DNA of 11,045 nt from an uncultured Cellvibrio sp. (GTDB lineage Bacteria > Pseudomonadota > Gammaproteobacteria > Pseudomonadales > Cellvibrionaceae), in contig CAMLRJ010000064.1 of the NCBI GenBank assembly GCA_946482345.1, positions 1-11,045 of the forward strand, given 5' to 3'. Positions 1 to 5,986 of this stretch are shown one piece after another. Each line of letters opens with the position of its first letter. The stretch's first letter is position 1. Made by a program: the position numbers and the translations under genes. The notes under the pieces are model-generated. The model did no database searches. It worked only from the letters and a program-made list of their open reading frames with translations, and was not told the origin of the DNA.

Positions 1-93
1 TTAACTTTGGATTCCACGCTAAACCTGACCTCAAACCCGTCTTTTGCAAGGCCGGTGAGTATATAGGAGCCGATGGGATAGCTCACCTGTTAA

Positions 94-387
94 CTACCAA
101 TCGATTGCGTCTACATCTCTGGAGGCGGATAGCACACGTAATATTTCCACGTTAGCATTCACTCGGTAGTACACAACATACTGACCTACAGGAAAACAAC
201 GAAGATTCGATAGCAAGCTAAATCTTGTTACACCCATATCAGGATTTTCAGCCAGTTTTTGCATGGTTTCACCCAAGCGATCCAGAAAACGATCTGCATT
301 AATTGGCTGGTCTTCAGCAATATAAAGCCAGATTTCTATCAGATCGTTCTCCGCACTGGGAGAAATATTAAGGTTAAGCACCGACAT
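94..387 (-). CDS. parE: RelE/ParE-family toxin of a type II toxin-antitoxin pair
   Basis: A 97-residue protein with the ParE-branch layout of the RelE/ParE fold. An N-terminal helical part has the pattern A-x-x-D-L-x-E-I-W-x-Y-I-A-E-D (residues 12-26), followed by R-F-L-D-R-L. Next come P-D-M-G and L-R-C-F-P-V-G, the Y-V-V-Y-Y-R strand (about 70-75) and the closing I-L-R-V-L-S-A-S-R-D. Characterised ParE proteins poison DNA gyrase and are neutralised by their ParD partner; gyrase as the target here is inferred from the family only. The gene begins 13 bases after the parD stop on the same strand, so the two are almost certainly one transcript. AAGGA overlapping the parD stop is a plausible but distant ribosome site. 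Length is normal for an intact toxin. Confidence 0.9.
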   Translation of the reverse strand: MSVLNLNISPSAENDLIEIWLYIAEDQPINADRFLDRLGETMQKLAENPDMGVTRFSLLSNLRCFPVGQYVVYYRVNANVEILRVLSASRDVDAIDW

Positions 388-400
388 CCCTTACAGTCCT

Positions 401-655
401 TTAGATTGCTTTTCGAGTCCTTGCTTTGGATTTAACTTGCTCAATATCCAAAGAACTGAACATTCCCTGATCCAATTCATTTGCCCCTTTCAGTAAATCC
501 TTTTGCAAGGTTTGTAATTTAAGGCTTTTCAACTCGTCTTGTTCCTGTAATAAACGCAAAGCCTCGCGCATTACTTCACTGGTTGAGTTGTATTTTCCAG
601 ACAAGACTTTTTGTTTTACAAAGCTTTCAAGCTGTGGAGTCAGTGAGACATTCAT
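401..655 (-). CDS. parD: ParD-type ribbon-helix-helix antitoxin
   Basis: An 84-residue protein that starts like ParD/CC2985-family antitoxins. The short strand M-N-V-S-L-T-P is followed by helix, Y-N-S-T-S-E-V turn and helix (M-R-E-A-L-R-L-L), making a dimerising ribbon-helix-helix DNA-binding domain over about residues 2-42. The charged C-terminal tail, likely disordered until bound, is the part that wraps the toxin in this family. A strong ribosome site (TGGAGG, plus-strand 661-666) lies six bases before the ATG. The protein is expected to repress its own operon through the inverted repeat just upstream. Antitoxin first, toxin second is the usual ParDE order. Both genes appear intact. Confidence 0.9.
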   Translation of the reverse strand: MNVSLTPQLESFVKQKVLSGKYNSTSEVMREALRLLQEQDELKSLKLQTLQKDLLKGANELDQGMFSSLDIEQVKSKARTRKAI

Positions 656-681
656 ATTTACCTCCAGTATTTGACCCCATA

Positions 682-712
682 AATGCTAACAATCTTTAGC
701 ATTCTTTGTCAT
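682..712 (-). promoter_or_regulatory. Predicted parDE promoter with ParD operator
   Basis: Read on the minus strand, ATGACA (712-707) resembles a -35 box. After an 18-base spacer comes TAGCAT (688-683), a fair -10 box. The -10 lies inside a perfect 8-base inverted repeat, AATGCTAA (682-689) and TTAGCATT (696-703), with a 6-base spacer. A dimeric ribbon-helix-helix antitoxin bound here would block RNA polymerase, the standard autoregulation of such operons. The predicted transcript starts about 20 bases before parD. The repeat also lies just after the murJ stop, but no T-run follows it on the minus strand, so a terminator role is less likely. Confidence 0.5.
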
Positions 713-724
713 CCACTGTTAGGA

Positions 725-2323
725 CTATTGATGATGCCTGAAATCCCGCAAACGAATTCCCATCAGCCACAAACAGGCAAGATAACTGCCCAATCCCGTG
801 ACACATACCACCGCCAAACGCAAAATACGATCAATAGTGCTCCACTCAAGCCACTGATCCCAGTGATAGATCAGTGCCAAAAGAACGAGAACCATTACCA
901 GATTAGATAATCCATATTTCAGCCAAAGCTTGGGCCACACGGCGGAAGGAGTGTAAATCGACTGTTGGCGCAAACCCCGATACAACAGGAAAGCATTGAC
1001 ATAAGCAGCCAGGGCCGTTGTCAGCGCGAGCCCTACATGACCCAGCTCCCACAAGAATACCAACGGAATAACAAAAAACGGTTTCATTAATAAATTGGCG
1101 CCAATTGAAATTACACCAATTCGCACCGGAGTTTTCATATCTTGCCGCGCAAAATAACCAGGCACCAACACTTTGATTAACATAAATGCGAACAATCCCA
1201 GAGCGTAAGCGCGCAAACTATAAGTTGACATAAGTATGTCGGACGCTTTCATTTCACCTCCCTGGTGATAAAAAAGTGTGGCTAAAATTGGTTCAGACAA
1301 AATGATTAAAGCCAAAGTTGCAGGCAATGCAATCAGCACCACAAAACGAATTGCCCAATCCAAAGTCTGGCTGAACTTTTCGGCAGATTGCGCCGCATTT
1401 TGTCGCGACAATCCCGGCATAATCACAGTCGCAATTGCCACACCAAAAACCCCCAAAGGCAACTCCACCAATCGATCAGAATAAAACAACCAACTCGGAC
1501 TACCTTCAACCAAAAAAGTCGCAATAATGCTGTCCGCCAATAAATTTAATTGACTGACAGAAACACCAAATAATGCAGGCGCCATCAGTACCAAAATACG
1601 CTTAACTCCAGGATGAGACCAATCCCATTTAGGCGAAGGCAGCATCTGCACTTGATGCAAAAACGGCAGCTGAAATAACAAAGAAAATAATCCTGCAGCC
1701 ACAATACTCCACGCCAGAGCATATGCAGGGCTGGAGAAACTATCGGCAAATAACAATGCGGCCGCTATCATAAAAATATTCAGAAAAATCGGCGTGACGG
1801 CGGGAATCGCAAAGCGGTCATAACTGTTGAGAATTGCACCCGCAAAACCAGTGAGAGAAATCAACATTAAATAAGGAAAGGTAATTTGTATTAAATCAAT
1901 TAAGAACGAAAATTTTTCAGGTGTGGCGTAATAACCGGGTGCGAAAATAATCGCAATAACAAACGCACCGGTAACTCCCAGAAGAGTAAAGATCAATAAT
2001 ATGGAGCCTAAACTGCCCGCGACTTTATCAACCAATTCTTTCACTGCTGCACTTGATCCCTTCTCGCGATACTCCGCCAACACCGGAATAAATGCTTGCG
2101 AAAAAGCGCCTTCAGCAAATAATCGACGAAAAAAATTCGGGATTTTTTGTGCAATCGCAAACACATCCATGGCGCCACCGGCACCCAACACATTTGCCAG
2201 AACTATGTCGCGAATCAAACCCAACACTCGCGACATCATAGTCATTGAGCCGGTCAGCAAACTGGAACGCAACATGCTCCGTGGTTTGGACGGTTTTTCG
2301 GTACCGGGCTGTTGGTCAGACAC
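725..2323 (-). CDS. murJ: MurJ (MviN) lipid II flippase
   Basis: A 532-residue polytopic inner-membrane protein of the MOP superfamily. It moves lipid II across the cytoplasmic membrane for peptidoglycan synthesis. The signature N-terminus is present (S-R-V-L-G-L-I-R-D at 31-39, then N-F-F-R-R-L-F-A-E-G-A-F-S-Q-A-F). Residues matching the essential E. coli positions R18, R24, D25, R52 and R270 are seen at R32, R38, D39, R66 and R284, a constant offset of 14, so the transport cavity is intact. The start is GTG, with AGGA about seven bases upstream. An internal ATG at residue 17 would give a start closer to other MurJ proteins. The downstream neighbour is parDE, rather than the ribF/ileS genes often found after murJ in related bacteria. 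Confidence 0.97.
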   Translation of the reverse strand: MSDQQPGTEKPSKPRSMLRSSLLTGSMTMMSRVLGLIRDIVLANVLGAGGAMDVFAIAQKIPNFFRRLFAEGAFSQAFIPVLAEYREKGSSAAVKELVDKVAGSLGSILLIFTLLGVTGAFVIAIIFAPGYYATPEKFSFLIDLIQITFPYLMLISLTGFAGAILNSYDRFAIPAVTPIFLNIFMIAAALLFADSFSSPAYALAWSIVAAGLFSLLFQLPFLHQVQMLPSPKWDWSHPGVKRILVLMAPALFGVSVSQLNLLADSIIATFLVEGSPSWLFYSDRLVELPLGVFGVAIATVIMPGLSRQNAAQSAEKFSQTLDWAIRFVVLIALPATLALIILSEPILATLFYHQGGEMKASDILMSTYSLRAYALGLFAFMLIKVLVPGYFARQDMKTPVRIGVISIGANLLMKPFFVIPLVFLWELGHVGLALTTALAAYVNAFLLYRGLRQQSIYTPSAVWPKLWLKYGLSNLVMVLVLLALIYHWDQWLEWSTIDRILRLAVVCVTGLGSYLACLWLMGIRLRDFRHHQ

Positions 2324-2353
2324 AAGAAATCCTGTTGATGAAAATGAGGCCGC

Positions 2354-2382
2354 ATTATCACCTCAAGCCGCCATATTTCCAA
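2354..2382 (-). promoter_or_regulatory. Predicted sigma-70 promoter of murJ
   Basis: On the minus strand TTGGAA (2382-2377) and GATAAT (2359-2354) are separated by exactly 17 bases. They match the sigma-70 boxes at 4 and 5 of 6 positions. Transcription would start near 2347 and give a leader of about 23 bases before the GTG of murJ. It diverges from the yebG promoter about 20 bases away, so the two do not share the LexA site. Confidence 0.5.
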
Positions 2383-2400
2383 ACTCATCAAAAAATCCAG

Positions 2401-2443
2401 TTGACATTCTTTCACCCAAACAATACTGTATATAAAAACAGTA
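2401..2443 (+). promoter_or_regulatory. yebG promoter with LexA (SOS) box
   Basis: The core CTGT-ATATAAAA-ACAG at 2426-2441 matches the gammaproteobacterial LexA consensus CTGT-N8-ACAG perfectly. It extends to a TACTGT/ACAGTA dyad over 2424-2443. A consensus -35 box TTGACA (2401-2406) lies 17 bases upstream of the left arm, TACTGT, which would double as the -10. LexA bound here would cover the promoter, so the gene should be induced by DNA damage. This agrees with E. coli yebG being a LexA-regulated SOS gene. Confidence 0.88.
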
Positions 2444-2461
2444 TCGAAACGAGGTTTTAGT

Positions 2462-2761
2462 ATGTCAGTAGTCGCCGTATGGCTTTGTGATCGGGATGGC
2501 AGTATGTTTGAAGATAGAAAAGTTGCTGAGGAACATGACAAATATTTGGAATTAGCCGCCAATATCACTCAATTAATTGAAGAACACATTCCCGGGATAG
2601 ACGAGAAGCATAGTGAAGCGGTAGGCTTATTACTCGCCCAACGCCGGGAGTTGTTGGCGAAAGCCTGTAAGGGTAAACCGGATGAATTATTGCAGCCTTT
2701 CACTTATGAGAAGCCTGCTATGTTGAACAGTCCGACAAACACGACCAGGGACAAGGATTGA
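2462..2761 (+). CDS. yebG: YebG-family DNA-damage-inducible protein
   Basis: A 99-residue soluble protein close to the 96-residue length of E. coli YebG. It shares the family's layout: an N-terminal strand pair (V-A-V-W-L-C-D-R-D-G-S-M-F), a D-R-K-x-A-E-E-H-D-K-Y-L-E-L-A helix, then a second helical part with the E-A-V-G-L-L-L-A-Q-R-R-E-L-L-A-K-A pattern. The C-terminal tail is variable and polar. GAGG seven bases before the ATG serves as ribosome site. The biochemical role of YebG is not well defined. It is known mainly as an SOS-induced small protein, and the perfect LexA box upstream supports the assignment independently of protein similarity. It appears monocistronic, with a terminator some 210 bases downstream. 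Confidence 0.85.
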   Translation: MSVVAVWLCDRDGSMFEDRKVAEEHDKYLELAANITQLIEEHIPGIDEKHSEAVGLLLAQRRELLAKACKGKPDELLQPFTYEKPAMLNSPTNTTRDKD

Positions 2762-2776
2762 GGTTGTGCAGTCGCT

Positions 2777-2921
2777 GTTGTTAATGGCAGCAATGCCATT
2801 AACAGCTCAGATCACTGAACACCACTCAGTGGTTTGAACGTGTTGGGGTGTGCTTGCACACCTGCTTCCTACACTCATTGATATTTGTTTTGTCAGCCAC
2901 ACGACAAATCCCTCAGTGAGT
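2777..2921 (+). other. Chain of hairpins downstream of yebG (3' UTR or small RNA candidate)
   Basis: This gene-free stretch contains four successive foldable elements. Hairpin 1 is a 13-pair stem (2777-2789 with 2794-2806, one G-U) closed by a GCAA tetraloop. Hairpin 2 pairs ACCAC with GTGGT (2821-2825, 2829-2833). Hairpin 3 pairs GGTGTG with CACACC (2847-2852, 2857-2862). Hairpin 4 is compound, with an outer stem ACTCATTG/CAGTGAGT (2873-2880, 2914-2921, one G-U) and an inner stem TTTGTC/GACAAA (2889-2894, 2903-2908). A terminator follows at once. Only short open frames are present. It could be the 3' end of the yebG mRNA, an independent or processed small RNA, or decayed repeats. No known RNA family was recognised. 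Confidence 0.35.
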
Positions 2922-2929
2922 TATTTTTA

Positions 2930-2976
2930 CCGCCGCACCTATCCATCTGGAAACCTCAAGGGTGCGGCGGTTTTTT
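2930..2976 (+). terminator. Rho-independent terminator
   Basis: A perfect 10-base GC-rich inverted repeat, CCGCCGCACC (2930-2939) and GGTGCGGCGG (2961-2970), is followed directly by six T residues (2971-2976). The loop of 21 bases is longer than usual. There is no T-run on the other strand, so it acts for plus-strand transcription. It would end the yebG transcript or a small RNA, and it insulates the next gene at 3046. Confidence 0.85.
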
Positions 2977-3045
2977 GTGCCACCTGTTAGTTTGTAAACT
3001 ACTGCTAGAGTTATAAGAAATTAATAATCAGAGACTCTTTCACAA

Positions 3046-3918
3046 ATGCTTCGTTTATTGCTGACTCTATTGCACCTGCCTACTTCTTATGGCCTGTTTG
3101 CTTGCCTGATATTTTTCTGCACCAGCGCGCAAGCCAAACCCTTGCGAATGGTATCAGGCGATGGAGGCATACATGGTTATGCGAAAGGCTTATTAAAAGT
3201 TGCACTCAGTAAAATACCCGAGAAATATGAATGGGCAGAGCAAACCGTTGACAGCGAAGCTCGTCAAGTTCAGATGATCAAAGACGGACAACTGGATATT
3301 GTCTGGTATGCCACCACCAATGAATACGAAGAACAATTGATGCCTATCCGCATTTGTATCTTTAAGGGACTGCTGGGATATCGTGTTCTGATGATTAAAA
3401 AAGGAACGCAATACAAATTCAATGGTATTCATACGATTGAAGATTTACGCAAGGTTTCATTGGGGCAAGGTCGCTTTTGGGCAGACACCAATGTATTAAC
3501 AGCAAATGGATTGAAGGTTGTCAAAGTAGTGAAATATGAAAGCCTGTTTTTTATGTTGGATGGCGACAGATTTGACGGCTTTCCTCGCGGCGCTCATGAA
3601 CCCTGGTCAGAAATACAACGCTATTCAAAACTGGATTTGGATGTAGAGAAAAATCTCTTACTGTCATATACCAATCCTTTTTATTTTTTCGTTGACAAAT
3701 CAAATACTGAATTAGCTGAAAATATTGAGCGCGGTTTACGCATTGCTATAGCAGATGGCAGTTTCGAAGCATATTTCATGAATGATCCAACAGTAAAAGC
3801 GGCATTCCAACAAGCCAATTTGAAAAACCGGATTATTATTCCATTGGACAATCCATCACTTCCCAAGCTGACACCTGTTGATGACAAAAGCCTCTGGCTG
3901 GATCCTTATTCACTTTAG
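3046..3918 (+). CDS. Secreted solute-binding-like protein (type 2 periplasmic-binding fold)
   Basis: A 290-residue protein with a signal peptide: a hydrophobic stretch over about 3-25 and likely cleavage after S-A-Q-A (residue 30). The mature part resembles bacterial extracellular solute-binding family 3 domains. It has an early strand (L-R-M-V-S-G-D-G-G), the V-Q-M-I-K-D-G-Q-L-D-I segment typical of the 'helix then G-x-x-D' element, an I-E-D-L-R-K stretch and a late A-I-A-D-G-S-F-E-A-Y-F segment. There are no transmembrane helices, GGDEF, kinase or lytic domains. No permease or ATPase genes are adjacent, so it may be a stand-alone periplasmic sensor or binding protein rather than part of a transporter. 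The ligand is unknown. The ribosome site is weak (GAGA about 12 bases upstream). A TTATAA at 3011-3016 could be a -10 box, but no good -35 accompanies it. Confidence 0.7.
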   Translation: MLRLLLTLLHLPTSYGLFACLIFFCTSAQAKPLRMVSGDGGIHGYAKGLLKVALSKIPEKYEWAEQTVDSEARQVQMIKDGQLDIVWYATTNEYEEQLMPIRICIFKGLLGYRVLMIKKGTQYKFNGIHTIEDLRKVSLGQGRFWADTNVLTANGLKVVKVVKYESLFFMLDGDRFDGFPRGAHEPWSEIQRYSKLDLDVEKNLLLSYTNPFYFFVDKSNTELAENIERGLRIAIADGSFEAYFMNDPTVKAAFQQANLKNRIIIPLDNPSLPKLTPVDDKSLWLDPYSL

Positions 3919-3939
3919 TAACGAATTCACTTTAGTAAC
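3908..3939. repeat. 15-base tandem duplication over a stop codon
   Basis: ATTCACTTTAGTAAC occurs at 3908-3922 and again, identically, at 3925-3939, with a period of 17. The first copy contains the last codons and TAG stop of the solute-binding-like gene. The second lies in the short gap before the converging DCC-family gene. The pattern suggests a local slippage duplication. Confidence 0.9.
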
Positions 3940-3946
3940 TATCTCA

Positions 3947-4348
3947 TCACAACAAAAAGCGTTTTTCATCCAACGAAAAATTTATTGGGCAAGACTCATA
4001 CTTGCCAAATAGTCTATAGCGATTGAGCGCAATTCGGTCATAACACCAATCGCGGATAAATGCGGGAATAAATTTCAAGACATATAGCAAAGAAAAAGGT
4101 AATCCCAATTTTTTCATAATGAACAAAAACGCCAAACTTTTTTGATAGGCTTTGCTGTCAGCAATCAACAACATAGTCTCGAAATGATATTGTGGACAAC
4201 CATACTGCCTCAACAACTCTTGCCCTTTTTCTGATTGCACTGCGCAAAGTTTAAATCGATACTCTTTGTCGACACGCATAATAAATTTTGCCCAACCATT
4301 ACAGAGCTTGCACACACCGTCGAATAAAATAATCGGCTGTTTATTCAT
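3947..4348 (-). CDS. DCC-family (DUF393) thiol-disulfide oxidoreductase-like protein
   Basis: A 133-residue protein opening with the family's hallmark: a strand I-I-L-F-D then D10-G-V-C13-K-L-C16, the D-x-x-C-x-x-C motif that names the DCC family. Family members are predicted to have a thioredoxin-like fold and thiol-disulfide activity, but the reaction and substrate are not established. The rest also fits, with an F-K-L-C-A-V-Q-S-E-K-G segment, a region of the S-L-A-F-L-F-I type and a C-terminal W-C-Y-D-x-I-A-x-N-R-Y-R-L-F-G pattern. The start codon overlaps the stop of the upstream SDR gene (ATGA at 4345-4348), and no strong separate ribosome site is seen, so translation is probably coupled. 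It converges with the solute-binding-like gene. Confidence 0.88.
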   Translation of the reverse strand: MNKQPIILFDGVCKLCNGWAKFIMRVDKEYRFKLCAVQSEKGQELLRQYGCPQYHFETMLLIADSKAYQKSLAFLFIMKKLGLPFSLLYVLKFIPAFIRDWCYDRIALNRYRLFGKYESCPINFSLDEKRFLL

Positions 4349-5292
4349 TTTTTCAGTATATCCATCAATGCGGATTCAATATCCGGAAAGGCAAATTCAA
4401 AACCGGATTTCATTAATTCAAAGGGCACAACTCGTTGGCCTTCCAATAATAAATCCGCTTGTTCGCCGAACAATTTCATACTAAATGCCGGTGTTGCTAA
4501 CCACCAGGGGCGATGCAATAAACGCGCTGCTGTTTTACTAAACTCAGTTTGTGTGACGGGTTGTGGTGATGTGAAATTAATTGCAGAAAATTGTGCGCGC
4601 AGATGTTCACCAGAAAAATGCCCGCGACAAATATGTGCCATAGCAGCAAATAAATCCTGCAAATGAATCCAGGACATCACCTGCTCGCCCGAACCCAAGC
4701 GCCCACCCAATCCGGATTTAATCGGCAATAACATCATAGGCAAAGCACCTCCATGCCCCAGCACCACACCAAAACGCATAGCAACCACTGGCACTTGCTC
4801 GCTTAAATCTTTGGCTGCCGCTTCCCAATCCTGACACAACTGCGACATAAAAATCGATTGTGGCGGCTGCTCTTCAGTCCATTCAGTTTTATCAGATTGC
4901 GCTTGAATACCATAATAGCCAATAGCCGATGCTGATAAAAATAATGATGGTTTTTGTGAGCGGGATTTAATCCAATCAACCAATTTTTTGGTTAGATCAA
5001 TGCGGCTGTTATACAACGTCTTTCTACGCGATTCAGTCCAAGGCATACCTAAAATTCTGGCGCCCGCCAAATTAATTACCAGATGAATTTCCTGATCATC
5101 TATTTCCTGCAAATCCGCAACCGCTTCAACTGCAAAACCAAATTGCGCTTTGGCTTTTTGCGGTGAACGTGACCAAATAATAATTTTGTGACCTTGAGAC
5201 AACAACAAAGGCACTAGCGATTGCCCGATAAACCCGGTCGCGCCGGTTAGCAAAATCGTTAATGCTGACGGAGAAAAAATTGTTGATTGCAT
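4345..5292 (-). CDS. TIGR01777/YfcH-like epimerase-type SDR protein
   Basis: A protein of 315 residues from the ATG at 5292. The N-terminal Rossmann domain has the nucleotide-binding glycine motif T-G-A-T-G-F-I-G (residues 16-23), followed by G-H-K-I-I-I-W-S-R-S at the second strand, as in extended SDR proteins of the TIGR01777 family (E. coli YfcH). L-V-I-N-L-A-G-A-R-I and S-A-S-A-I-G-Y-Y-G are the expected cofactor-side and active-site segments. The C-terminal R-P-W-W-L-A-T-P-A-F ... E-x-A-D-L-L-L-E-G-Q-R-V-V-P ... F-x-F-P-D-I-E-S-A-L matches the DUF1731 cap. The substrate is unknown. A GTG four codons upstream (5304) is an alternative start; both have only weak ribosome sites. It is co-translated with the DCC-family gene through an ATGA overlap. 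Confidence 0.92.
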   Translation of the reverse strand: MQSTIFSPSALTILLTGATGFIGQSLVPLLLSQGHKIIIWSRSPQKAKAQFGFAVEAVADLQEIDDQEIHLVINLAGARILGMPWTESRRKTLYNSRIDLTKKLVDWIKSRSQKPSLFLSASAIGYYGIQAQSDKTEWTEEQPPQSIFMSQLCQDWEAAAKDLSEQVPVVAMRFGVVLGHGGALPMMLLPIKSGLGGRLGSGEQVMSWIHLQDLFAAMAHICRGHFSGEHLRAQFSAINFTSPQPVTQTEFSKTAARLLHRPWWLATPAFSMKLFGEQADLLLEGQRVVPFELMKSGFEFAFPDIESALMDILKK

Positions 5293-5368
5293 AAATTTTT
5301 CCACTTATCTCAGAGAAAGGAATTGATGCTATTGCAGACCGTCAAAAAAAGGGATTTTTTGTCGAGCC

Positions 5369-5401
5369 TACAGGGATGTGCTCATAAGTTACATCCCTGT
5401 A
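5369..5401. repeat. Palindromic extragenic hairpin
   Basis: TACAGGGATGT (5369-5379) and ACATCCCTGTA (5391-5401) form a perfect 11-base inverted repeat with an 11-base loop. It sits in the gap between the membrane-protein gene and the SDR gene, both on the minus strand. A second weak symmetry, an A-run against a T-run around GGGA (5343-5361), lies beside it. No T-run follows the hairpin closely on the minus strand, so it is more like a REP-type dispersed element than a clean terminator. It may still attenuate readthrough. Confidence 0.6.
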
Positions 5402-5448
5402 ACTTCCCCGTTCGGGCAAAGCCTTGTGCAAACTGCTCCTGCAATTTG

Positions 5449-5910
5449 TTACGGCGTGTCTGCAATAGTATTAATTCCTTTCGTAACTACCTTTGCATCA
5501 CACCAATAACAATAAATTAATCCTGGTAACAAACTCACCAGCGCCAGTAAATCTGCCCAGACATTTATCCATACGTTTTTTATCGCAGAAAAATAAATAT
5601 CCTGCGGCGCCCATACCAGTATCGCGAGAATTAAACACAACCACACATTCTGCAATTTGAATTTATTACCGAGATGAACCAATCCAATAAGTAAAATTGC
5701 AAAGGCCTGCAAGGTTGCGCCAAAAATTGATAGCCACCAGATTTGCAATTCTGCGCTGCCAGCCAAATCCAATGCAGCCAAAACCTGAGTGTTATACGCC
5801 GCAAACCAATTTGCATCACCCCAGGTCACCACAACACCGCCCAAAAGATGAACAAACCCCATCAAATAGAGCCACCGGATCACCCATTTACGCCACGCCG
5901 CTGAACACAT
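5449..5910 (-). CDS. Unidentified four-helix inner-membrane protein
   Basis: 153 residues from the ATG at 5910, which has an excellent ribosome site (AAGGTGAG, four bases before the ATG). The frame stays open to a TTG at 5940, a less likely start. Four hydrophobic segments are visible: about 9-30, 57-80, 88-110 and 112-135. A positively charged N-terminus (R-K, R) suggests it faces the cytoplasm. Notable conserved-looking residues are H21 in helix 1, the W-G-D-A-N-W-F-A-A-Y-N loop after it, and W-A-P-Q-D (100-104) at the end of helix 3. I do not recognise the family. It is divergent from a GbsR/MarR-type regulator, and their shared operator palindrome implies joint control. Confidence 0.75.
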   Translation of the reverse strand: MCSAAWRKWVIRWLYLMGFVHLLGGVVVTWGDANWFAAYNTQVLAALDLAGSAELQIWWLSIFGATLQAFAILLIGLVHLGNKFKLQNVWLCLILAILVWAPQDIYFSAIKNVWINVWADLLALVSLLPGLIYCYWCDAKVVTKGINTIADTP

Positions 5911-5946
5911 AAGACTCACCTTGTTGTTGACACAAATCAAATCATT

Positions 5947-5976
5947 CTGTAATTTCAGAATATACTGAAATTACAG
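5947..5976. promoter_or_regulatory. Divergent operator palindrome with overlapping -10 boxes
   Basis: CTGTAATTTCAG (5947-5958) and CTGAAATTACAG (5965-5976) are perfect 12-base inverted arms around AATATA. The centre provides TATACT (5961-5966) as a -10 for the regulator on the plus strand and TATATT (5964-5959) as a -10 for the membrane-protein gene on the minus strand. The -35 boxes are poor in both directions; a plus-strand TTGACA (5927-5932) is too far from TATACT to pair with it. The regulator's ribosome site begins at the right edge. A dimeric winged-helix protein bound here would silence both promoters, so autorepression by the adjacent GbsR-like protein is the simplest reading. Confidence 0.75.
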
Positions 5977-5986
5977 GAATTCCAAT

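Noticed and set aside
53..96. Integron attC site beside parDE
   Set aside because: No clear paired core sites of the GTTRRRY/RYYYAAC type were found, only a 6-base inverted repeat.
683..910. Open frame on the plus strand opposite the 3' end of murJ
   Set aside because: It lies opposite the well-supported murJ coding region, and its protein has no recognisable features.
2254..2568. Minus-strand open frame across the yebG and murJ promoters
   Set aside because: It crosses both divergent promoters and the LexA box, and its sequence is antisense to yebG and out of frame with murJ.
2777..2806. First hairpin as the yebG terminator
   Set aside because: The stem is strong, but no T-run follows. 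The real terminator signature is at 2930-2976.
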